Shown here piece after piece: positions 24,809-31,943 of a stretch of DNA of 41,388 nucleotides. Under the pieces are notes generated by a model, which ran no database searches, had not been told where the DNA came from, and saw only the letters and a list, made by a program, of their open reading frames with translations. How positions within the stretch are numbered: the first letter of the stretch is position 1; each line of letters opens with the position of its first letter. Position numbers and translations under genes: made by a program. The stretch is from Polyangiaceae bacterium (GTDB taxonomy: Bacteria > Myxococcota_A > Polyangia > Polyangiales > Polyangiaceae), in NCBI GenBank assembly GCA_013214025.1, contig JABSRN010000009.1, positions 1 to 41,388 of the forward strand. Direction: 5' to 3'.

Positions 24809-25642
24809 ATGAGCGATTTCCAGTACAGCGAACGAACAGCCCTGATCACGGGCGCCTCCTCGGGGATCGGCAAACGCATCGCCCTCGATTTCGCCGCCCG
24901 CGGCAGCGATCTGGTGCTGGTGGCCCGACGGCGCGACAAGCTCGAAGATGTCGCGCAAACCTGTCGAGACTCCGGCGCCCAGGTAACGATACTGGTCGGC
25001 GACCTCACGGACGTCGAGTTCGCCCAGAGCGTGCCGGCTTTGGCGCTGAAGGCAGCGGATAGCATCGATTTTTTGGTCAACAACGCTGGCATCCCCAAGC
25101 ACAAACAAATTTACGCTGTTACGCCCGACGATCTGGAGAACACGCTGCGCTTGAACTTCATGACTCCGGCTCATTTGATCCTGCAGCTGCTGCCAGCCAT
25201 GCTGCGCCAGGGCTCCGGCTATATCATCAACATCTCGTCCGTCGCCGGTCGCATGCCCCCACCGCGAGAAGCGATTTACGCCGCCAGCAAGTACGCGCTG
25301 TCGGGATTGACCGAAGGGTTGTCCCTCGATCTAGACGGCTCGAACATCCACCCCGCAGTGGTACACGTTGGCCCCATCGATACAGAGATCTGGGATATCG
25401 CCGCGCGGGAAGAGACGCCCAAGTACTCGGGCACCCGCTTCAGTCCGTCCATCGTCTCGGATGCCGTGTTCGAGTGTATCGAAAAGCGTCGCTTCGAAAT
25501 CACCGTCCCCAAACGCATGCGACTCGCCATCGCTTTTCATCGCTTCTTGCCCGGTCTGGTACGCCGAGCCTCCGCCAAGTGGGATCCGGTGGGCGAGGAA
25601 GCGCTGAAGAAAGCTAGGGCACAAGCGCAATCTGCGGACTGA
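24809..25642 (+). CDS. Short-chain dehydrogenase/reductase
   Basis: A 277-residue classical SDR. The cofactor motif is Thr14-Gly-Ala-Ser-Ser-Gly-Ile-Gly21, with Arg40-Arg41-Arg42 after the second strand favouring NADP(H). Asn91-Asn-Ala-Gly94, catalytic Ser144 and the Tyr157-x3-Lys161 pair are all in place, so the enzyme should be active. The C-terminal extension (about 235-277) is basic and hydrophobic, with an Ala-Phe-His-Arg-Phe-Leu-Pro-Gly-Leu-Val segment, as in SDRs acting on lipid-like substrates; this is only suggestive. It is divergent from the isomerase-like gene (89 bp between starts). The substrate is unknown. Confidence 0.92.
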   Translation: MSDFQYSERTALITGASSGIGKRIALDFAARGSDLVLVARRRDKLEDVAQTCRDSGAQVTILVGDLTDVEFAQSVPALALKAADSIDFLVNNAGIPKHKQIYAVTPDDLENTLRLNFMTPAHLILQLLPAMLRQGSGYIINISSVAGRMPPPREAIYAASKYALSGLTEGLSLDLDGSNIHPAVVHVGPIDTEIWDIAAREETPKYSGTRFSPSIVSDAVFECIEKRRFEITVPKRMRLAIAFHRFLPGLVRRASAKWDPVGEEALKKARAQAQSAD

Positions 25643-25707
25643 ACCAAGATTCACGGCCACAATTCCCGCGATATCCAAACGTCACAACGATCGATATTGT
25701 GGTGTCT

Positions 25708-26365
25708 ATGACCCGCTACCGCCAGGCGCTCCCCCAACTCGACGGCAAACTGTTCGTCACTGACGGCGGTCTCGAAACGGGTCTCATCTTCAACCACGGC
25801 GTCAAAATTCGCGAGTTCGCAACCCACACGCTGTGGAGCGACGAAGCGGGCACGCAACACCTGAAACTTTAGTTCAGCGAGTACCTAACGTTCGCAAAAC
25901 AGCACAGCGCAGGGTTCTTGCTCGCCCCCCAAACGTGGAAGGCCCACGCGCGCTGGCGTGACGCGCTGGGGGCCATGGCAGCGGAACTGCGCGAAGCAAA
26001 CGAACACTCCGTCCGTTTTATTTCCGGGCTGCGAGACGAATTCGGCAGCGACGATGTTCCCACCGTACTCGCCGCGGTCACGGGCCCCCAGGGCGACGCC
26101 TACGCCGCCAACACAAAGCTCAGCTCGGACGAGGCATTCGCGTACCACCGAACTCAGAACTCAGATCGGCTGGTTGGCAGACACCGACATCGACATGCTC
26201 ACGGCGATGACCGTTACCCATAGCGAGGAGGCTATCGGAACAGTTCGCGCGGCGCGAACCGCCGAACTCTCCATCGTGGTCTCCTTCACGGTCGAGACCG
26301 ACGGCTGTTTGCCCAGCGGTCAACCCCTGGGCGAAGCCATCCGCCCCCGACGCGGGTTCGGGTAG
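25708..26365 (+). pseudogene. Homocysteine S-methyltransferase pseudogene
   Basis: The sequence clearly follows a homocysteine methyltransferase (Pfam S-methyl_trans): Leu-Phe-Val-Thr-Asp-Gly-Gly-Leu-Glu-Thr, Gly-Phe-Leu-Leu-Ala-Pro-x-Thr-Trp-Lys-Ala, Ala-Val-Thr-Gly-Pro-Gln-Gly-Asp, Ala-Tyr-His-Arg-Thr-Gln, then Asp-x-Asp-Met-Leu-Thr-Ala-Met-Thr-Val and Ser-Phe-Thr-Val-Glu-Thr-Asp-Gly. It is broken in three ways: TAG at 25870-25872 in frame, a +7 frameshift at 26151-26164 caused by an exact tandem copy of AACTCAG, and loss of everything after Leu-Gly-Glu-Ala-Ile, including the zinc-binding Cys residues. The intact enzyme would have methylated homocysteine to methionine. Confidence 0.88.
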
Positions 26366-26463
26366 CGGTGGATCCCCTACCCCAGCACGCAGGCGTGTCG
26401 GTTCAGGGGGCGCTTTAATGGCCGCCAGCGTGGGTCGCTTGACTCCAATCGCCGCCTCGCTAA

Positions 26464-26955
26464 CTCAATTCCGAGCGCCTAGAGGCCGTGCTCCCAGCCG
26501 CCGTGCGAGGAGCAGTGCCCAAGTGCTACGAACGCCTCCAAGATGTCTTCCACGTTTCAGCAAAAGCCCGTGAAAGCGCGGGGAGCTTCGCGATTCGCCT
26601 CCACCATCGTCCCAGCACGCCGGACGCTGTCGCCTGCGTCAAGCGCCAGATACAGCAGAGGCTGGTCGCGCAGCTCTCGTACCTCGGTCGCGATTTTGGC
26701 GCCGATAACAATGCCTACGCTAGCTACGGGCGACCTCCACCGAAGGCACGTCACACGACGCGAGGGCCCTACAAACGTCGGTTTACCACCCGGCGCGACC
26801 GCACAAAAGAACTTACGGATGTGCACTCAACACTCCTACTGCCGTCAACGTGCGGCTCACTGACCAACCCTGTACTCGGTCACGACGCGATGCATGCCGT
26901 GCAGAGACTGGGCCCCGATCACAAGACTGTGGCAATGAAGACAAATCGGTCGTAA
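26464..26955 (+). pseudogene. Weak coding remnant with paired Cys, perhaps AgmX/PglI C-terminal-like
   Basis: This plus frame starts after a TAA and reads Leu-Pro-Ala-Ala-Val-Arg-Gly-Ala-Val-Pro-Lys-Cys-Tyr-Glu-Arg-Leu, then Ala-Gly-Ser-Phe-Ala-Ile-Arg-Leu and Val-Ala-Cys-Val-Lys. Two Cys flanking a beta segment recall the AgmX/PglI and TonB-like C-terminal domain common in myxobacterial gliding proteins. The match is short and the remainder of the frame looks non-coding. It may be a decayed fragment or chance. Confidence 0.25.
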
Positions 26956-27042
26956 CACCAATGTTGATATCGAGATAGGGCAGGTTCCGGGGCGCTGATC
27001 CGGAAGACGCGAGCTCACGGCTCTCCGTACGTCTGTATCCAA
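26890..27042 (-). pseudogene. Possible decayed lipoxygenase fragment, inverted
   Basis: On the minus strand a short frame reads Cys-Pro-Ile-Ser-Ile-Ser-Thr-Leu, then Arg-Pro-Ile-Cys-Leu-His-Cys-His-Ser. This closely resembles the Tyr-Ala-Pro-Ile-Ser-Ile-Tyr-Ala-Leu and Met-Pro-Ile-Cys-Ile-Gln-Cys-Ser segment of the second lipoxygenase and the Val-Cys-Ile-Gln-Cys-His-Gln segment of the first, both encoded just to the right on the opposite strand. The intervening residues are shortened and nothing else of the enzyme is seen. It may be the relic of a third, inverted copy. Confidence 0.4.
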
Positions 27043-27152
27043 CGCCGTCCCCTCCCGAAGCGCTCATCACAACCGAGCCCTCTTGCCCTTTCCTAAGAAC
27101 AGGCACCGCCGCCTAGCGTGCCGCTGGCCCCACAACGGAGAATCCATAAACT

Positions 27153-29162
27153 ATGTTGCCTAGCCTTCCCCAGCAGGACCCATCCCCCGGCGCCCGCCGC
27201 GCCGATCTGGCTCGCGCCAAGCAGACGTATCCACTTAAGCACGCTTACAAGAGCGAGGCGCGACCCGACGGCTTCGCCCTGGCCGCTCAAGTGCCCCCCA
27301 GGGACGAGTTCGCCCCCGCCATGTCGCTCAAAATCGCAGCGGTCGACACACGACTACTCGCGAACCACGCGCTCATCGACGTGGAAGCCATATCGAACGG
27401 CGTCTCCGGCAAGTCTGGTTCGACCTTCGGAGACTTCCTCGGACTCACCCGCGCCGTTGGCACTCGCCACAAGATGTTCAGCCGTCCCTTCCAGGCGGCA
27501 ACCCGCATCGGGCGCTCCTTTCCTCCCTCCATCGAAAGTTACAAGGAGGTGTTCCTCGCCGTCCCGAAGCCGCCCACGATGGAAGTCGTCGATGATCCGG
27601 CGAAACGAAACCGATTGTTCGGTTGGTATCGCGTTGCAGGCAACAACCCCTACGTGATTCAAGGTATCCGTCGAGTCGCGGAAAAGCCGGAGGATCACGA
27701 AGGGATCCTCCAGGAGGTCGCCCAGGCGGCGGTGGGCGAGCTAGAAAAACTAGGGCATTCCATCGAAGACAAGCTGCCTGCCTGGGCCAAGGCGATTCTG
27801 TCGCCGGCGGCGGGCACAGGCGGGGCCCCTGCGGGGGAACCCATGAAGCAGCCTCCAGACGCTCCTGGCGTGCTGCCCAAACGCTTCCCGGTAACCAACG
27901 AGATCTATCAAAAGGCGATGGGCACCGACGACAGCCTTCAGCAGGCTGCAGCCGAAAACCGCCTGTACTTGGCGGACTACCGCCTCTGCGACAACCTACC
28001 CCAAGGCACCTGGCAGGACGGTGCTCTCGGAATCGAACGCAACAAGTACCTCTACGCACCCATGGCGCTGTTTGCGTGGCGCCCGGAAACTGACGACGAA
28101 ACCGGACAGCTCGTGCCCGTGTGCATTCAGTGCCACCAAACGGCGACTGCCAAGCGACCCAACCCGATCTTTACTCCCCTGGACGGCACCCGTTGGGACA
28201 TGGCTGTCTCCGTGGTCCAGAGTTCCGACGCCAACCACCACGAAATGGTCTGGCACCTCGGGCGCTCCCACATGGTGATGGAGGCCGTGTACGTTTGCGC
28301 CCGCCGCACCATGGCCAGCCATCATCCGCTGATGATCTTACTGGCTCAGCACTGCGAGTTCACCCTCGCTATTAACGACTACGCAACCAAACATCTGATC
28401 GCTCCCGGCGGCCAGGTCGACACGCTCTTCGGTTCGACCCTGCCGGGCATTTTGACGATCATGTCTCGCGCCGTGTCGGAATATCAACTCGACCGGGCAT
28501 CGCCTCCCGACCAAGCCGAGGACCGACTGATCGATGATCTCAACGGGCTGCCGGAGTTTCCCTTTCGCGATGACGCAGGTGCGCTGTGGACGCCCTTCGC
28601 GCGGTGGATCGGTGAGTATGTCGGGCTGTACTACTGTCGCTCCGAGGACGTCACGAACGACACCGAGCTCACAGACTTCCTCAAAATGCTAGGAGCAGCC
28701 GCCGGTGGAAACCTCAGCGGGATCCCCGAAGTGAATGACGTCGCCGCGCTCCAGAAGTTCATCGCGACGCTTTGCTGGATCGGTTCCGGCCAACACTCGG
28801 CGCTGAACTACACGCAGTTCCCGTTCATGTCCTACCCGCCGGCGATGCCTTTGGCACTCTACGCCGAAGCCCCCAAGGAGGACACTCCGGAGAACAGCCT
28901 AAACTGGGTAGCGATGCTAGCCCCGGCATCCGACGCCATGATGGCAGTCGACATCTCGTACCAACTGTCCGGCGTCAAATGGCGAACGATAGGCCACTAC
29001 GCGGACTGCGCGTTCGCGGATGTCCGCGTGAAGCCCTTTCTCAAACGCCTCTATCGCAACTTCGAAACCGTGGAAGAGCAATCCCGTGACCGCGACAAAC
29101 ACCGGTTCTTGTCCTACTCGTTCCTCTTTCCTTCCAACGCTCAGAACTCCATCTTCATCTAA
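27153..29162 (+). CDS. Lipoxygenase (first of tandem pair)
   Basis: A 669-residue bacterial lipoxygenase without a PLAT domain. All five iron ligands of the family are visible: His368 and His373 in the His-x4-His motif of the long central helix, His548 and Asn552 in His-x3-Asn, and the C-terminal Ile669 whose carboxylate binds iron. The helix after the first pair (Met-Glu-Ala-Val-Tyr-Val-x12-His-His-Pro) and the Phe-Pro-Phe-Met-Ser-Tyr segment are also typical. Such enzymes insert O2 into polyunsaturated fatty acids to give hydroperoxides; myxobacteria contain such fatty acids. No signal peptide, so probably cytosolic. A second lipoxygenase starts 8 bp after its stop, indicating an operon. 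GGAG lies upstream, rather distant. Confidence 0.93.
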   Translation: MLPSLPQQDPSPGARRADLARAKQTYPLKHAYKSEARPDGFALAAQVPPRDEFAPAMSLKIAAVDTRLLANHALIDVEAISNGVSGKSGSTFGDFLGLTRAVGTRHKMFSRPFQAATRIGRSFPPSIESYKEVFLAVPKPPTMEVVDDPAKRNRLFGWYRVAGNNPYVIQGIRRVAEKPEDHEGILQEVAQAAVGELEKLGHSIEDKLPAWAKAILSPAAGTGGAPAGEPMKQPPDAPGVLPKRFPVTNEIYQKAMGTDDSLQQAAAENRLYLADYRLCDNLPQGTWQDGALGIERNKYLYAPMALFAWRPETDDETGQLVPVCIQCHQTATAKRPNPIFTPLDGTRWDMAVSVVQSSDANHHEMVWHLGRSHMVMEAVYVCARRTMASHHPLMILLAQHCEFTLAINDYATKHLIAPGGQVDTLFGSTLPGILTIMSRAVSEYQLDRASPPDQAEDRLIDDLNGLPEFPFRDDAGALWTPFARWIGEYVGLYYCRSEDVTNDTELTDFLKMLGAAAGGNLSGIPEVNDVAALQKFIATLCWIGSGQHSALNYTQFPFMSYPPAMPLALYAEAPKEDTPENSLNWVAMLAPASDAMMAVDISYQLSGVKWRTIGHYADCAFADVRVKPFLKRLYRNFETVEEQSRDRDKHRFLSYSFLFPSNAQNSIFI

Positions 29163-29170
29163 GGTTCACC

Positions 29171-30913
29171 ATGTTGCCTTCTCTTCCCCAATCCGATCCA
29201 GAGCCCGATGAGCGAGCCGCAGGCGTTGCCGTTGCACGAGCCAAATACCAACTAAATCGCGACTTCGGCGATCTACCCTTCCCGACTAACGTGCCCCGCC
29301 AGGAGGGCCCGCCCGCTTACTACTTGCTCGAAACAGCCAAGTGGACCGCCAAGTGCAAAGCCAACATCGCCGCGGCTGATGCTGAGGCCATGCAGCGATC
29401 CCCCGACGGAGGCTTCAAGGACCGATCCTCGAAGTATTTCAACGGCCTATACGACTCCCTTCAACGCAAAATCTGGGGCCCGACCCGAGACGTTCGCATT
29501 CCCAACTGGAAAGAGCGTACGCCAATGTCCCTGGGCGACTACGGCATGTTCCCCTTGGTGCGGGAGCCCGAGTGCCTGCACCGCTGGAAACACAACTGGT
29601 GGTTTGCGCGTGAGCGGCTCGCCGGCACCAACCCGATCCTGATTCAAAGCATCACTAAGGTGCCCTCCAATGTTCCGCTGGTGGCTGCCGACTACGCCCG
29701 GGCCATGCCTGGGGACGATCTCGAGACCGCGCTAGCCGAGCACCGAGTCTTTGTCGTCGACCACTCGATGCTCGAAGGCATCAGCGCCGGGACCGGCGAC
29801 GGCTACCGCAAATGGCTCTACGCCCCCATCTCGATCTACGCCCTGCCCAAGGACCGCCGCACCTTGATGCCCATCTGCATCCAGTGCTCCCAAGTCCCCG
29901 GGCCAAAAACACCCCTGTTCTTCCCGTGGGACGGCACGTCGTGGATGATGGCTCGGACCGTGGTCCAGGTCAGCGACAGCAACTATCACGGCGTCGTCCA
30001 GCACGGCACCCACTGCCATATCGTGATGGGCATCGTGAGCGTTTGTATGCATCGCTCACTCGCTGAGAACCACCCCGTCAGCGTTCTGCTCGCCCCGAAT
30101 TTGAACATTTCACTGTTCGTCGACAATCTGACCGCCGGTTTGTTCAAGCCCGAGGGACGCACTCCCCGCATCCAAAGCGTCAGCGAAGCGGGAACGCTCA
30201 AGCTGAGCCGCTGGGGTTTCAAGACCTTCGATTGGACCGGAGATTCTGTCCCCGAGCGCTTCATCAGTCGCGGGCTCGCTGGCAAGGACGTGCTTCCGGA
30301 TTACCCCGCGCGAGACGACCTACTCGTCCACCATAGGGCTCTGCACGACTTTATCACGACCTACATCGAGCTCTATTACGCCAGCGACGGAGACGTCGAC
30401 TGTGACAGTGAGCTGCAAGCATTCGTCCGAGCGCTTCAGGATCCCGAGCTCGGCGGCCTCCGCGGAGTCGGTGACGATGGCAAGATTCAAACCCGCAAGG
30501 CGCTCATCACCTTCGTCACCCAAGCCATGCAGCGCGCCAGCAGCTACCACGCTGTCATCAACTACAGCGTGTACGACGCCATGGGCTACATGCCCAACAT
30601 GCCGATGGCCCAGTTCGCGCCGGCTCCAGAGGGCTACGGGCACAAGATGGAAGACTTCCTAGCGATGCTTCCCCCGCGTTTCGTGATGAACGAACAGTTC
30701 GACGATGTGTACGTGGTGGGCAACCTCCGGGTGAACAAACTCGGGCACTACTGCCCGAATTACTTCAAGGACCGCCGAGTGCGACCGATGGTGGAGAACT
30801 TCCGAACGGCTCTCGATCAGATCGAGTTCGACATCGTCCAGCGCAACAAATTCGCGATCGCCCCCTACGAGATCCTCCGACCGAGCTGGGTCACAGCGTC
30901 CATCCACGTGTGA
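29171..30913 (+). CDS. Lipoxygenase (second of tandem pair)
   Basis: A 580-residue paralog of the preceding gene, shorter mainly because it lacks an insertion around residues 175-240 of that protein. Iron ligands: His278 and His283 (with an additional His281 between), His460, Asn464, and a C-terminal Val580 instead of the usual Ile, which still offers the terminal carboxylate. Both proteins begin with the same Met-Leu-Pro-Ser-Leu-Pro-Gln and share the Ile-Gln-Cys segment near residue 238, but overall identity is modest, so the duplication is old and specificities probably differ. AAGG seven bases upstream supports the ATG. Its stop overlaps the start of the next gene. Confidence 0.92.
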   Translation: MLPSLPQSDPEPDERAAGVAVARAKYQLNRDFGDLPFPTNVPRQEGPPAYYLLETAKWTAKCKANIAAADAEAMQRSPDGGFKDRSSKYFNGLYDSLQRKIWGPTRDVRIPNWKERTPMSLGDYGMFPLVREPECLHRWKHNWWFARERLAGTNPILIQSITKVPSNVPLVAADYARAMPGDDLETALAEHRVFVVDHSMLEGISAGTGDGYRKWLYAPISIYALPKDRRTLMPICIQCSQVPGPKTPLFFPWDGTSWMMARTVVQVSDSNYHGVVQHGTHCHIVMGIVSVCMHRSLAENHPVSVLLAPNLNISLFVDNLTAGLFKPEGRTPRIQSVSEAGTLKLSRWGFKTFDWTGDSVPERFISRGLAGKDVLPDYPARDDLLVHHRALHDFITTYIELYYASDGDVDCDSELQAFVRALQDPELGGLRGVGDDGKIQTRKALITFVTQAMQRASSYHAVINYSVYDAMGYMPNMPMAQFAPAPEGYGHKMEDFLAMLPPRFVMNEQFDDVYVVGNLRVNKLGHYCPNYFKDRRVRPMVENFRTALDQIEFDIVQRNKFAIAPYEILRPSWVTASIHV

Positions 30914-31830
30914 TGCCCCTCACCCCTTCGCAAGAGGGGGTGGGAGCGCCGCTCCGCGTGTCACTAACCCAGGCAAATTCTCGGACCCAGCGACAGGTTC
31001 CGCTGTCGGTACAGCTCCGCAACCTGTGGGGAGGCTTCCTGAGTCAGTTCGGCTGGATATTCGTCGGCTTCGGGCTCTGCTTTTTCTGGCCAATGGGCGG
31101 CAACTATCTGGTCCGACACAACGTCTTCTTTTCCGCAGACTTGAGCGATACGACGGGGTCCATCACCCAGATCGAGGACATCAATCTAAGCGTTAATGAG
31201 GAGCCGATCTTCGCCTATCACTACCGCTTCAACGCCCAAGGGCAACCCCTCACGGGCCACAACAACAGCGGCTATGGCATGTTCGCTATCGGCGATCCGG
31301 TGAGTGTTGAATATGCCGTCGGCAACGCCAACCACTCTAGAATTCAAGGCCTCCGCCCTGGACTAGAAGTGTTCTTTGGCCTGCTCTTTCCAGGCATCAG
31401 GGCCTGCTTCGTATTGTCCGCGTTGTTTCGCGGATTGCGCGGAAACGCATTGCTCAAGCGCGGCGTTCTCACCGACGGGCAGCTCGTCTCCAAAACCGCC
31501 ACCAACTCGGAGGTCAATGAGCAGACCGTCTACAAATTCGTATTCGAATTCCAAAGCGAACATGGCGAGAGCGGCATAGTAACGGCCAAAACCCACGACG
31601 TGGCGCGCTTTGCCGGCGAGGGCGGCGCCCTGGTCACGGAACCGCTGCTCTACTCCCCCGCCAACCTACGCTTCGCTATTCTTCTCGACGATTTGCCCGG
31701 CGGCCCGCGCATCGATGCAGACGGTAATATCGAAGGCAACCTGCCCGCCGCATTGCTCGCCAGCATCCTCCCCGGAATTAGTCTGGTCGGTCACGGGATT
31801 TTGATCCCTCATGTCATGGAGCTGCTTTGA
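30913..31830 (+). CDS. DUF3592-like membrane protein, coupled to lipoxygenase
   Basis: A 305-residue membrane protein with predicted transmembrane segments near residues 45-68, 150-175 and 280-302. The soluble parts contain a DUF3592-like beta domain (Thr-Gly-Ser-Ile-Thr-Gln-Ile, then Tyr-His-Tyr-Arg-Phe and Val-Ser-Val-Glu-Tyr) and a second similar module after the middle helix pair. The ATG at 30913 overlaps the TGA of the second lipoxygenase (TGATG), so it is translationally coupled and belongs to the same operon; GTG 30910 would add one residue. A role with the lipoxygenases, such as membrane placement or handling of oxidised lipid, is inferred only from coupling. Confidence 0.82.
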   Translation: MPLTPSQEGVGAPLRVSLTQANSRTQRQVPLSVQLRNLWGGFLSQFGWIFVGFGLCFFWPMGGNYLVRHNVFFSADLSDTTGSITQIEDINLSVNEEPIFAYHYRFNAQGQPLTGHNNSGYGMFAIGDPVSVEYAVGNANHSRIQGLRPGLEVFFGLLFPGIRACFVLSALFRGLRGNALLKRGVLTDGQLVSKTATNSEVNEQTVYKFVFEFQSEHGESGIVTAKTHDVARFAGEGGALVTEPLLYSPANLRFAILLDDLPGGPRIDADGNIEGNLPAALLASILPGISLVGHGILIPHVMELL

Positions 31831-31903
31831 GCTAGAGCCCCGCGCATCCCTGTCCGTATGCTCGTCTGTCCACACACGACAAGCAATTATCGCGGGCGAG
31901 AAG

Positions 31904-31926
31904 GAGCGGGCCCGGGACCCCTGCTC
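31904..31926. terminator. Imperfect hairpin between convergent genes
   Basis: GAGC-GGG on the left can pair with CCC-CT-GCTC on the right, with a small bulge, in the 113-bp gap between the lipoxygenase operon and the minus-strand toxin-like gene. No T tract follows. The placement suits a terminator; the structure is weak. Confidence 0.3.
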
Positions 31927-31943
31927 TACCGCACTCCGCTGGT

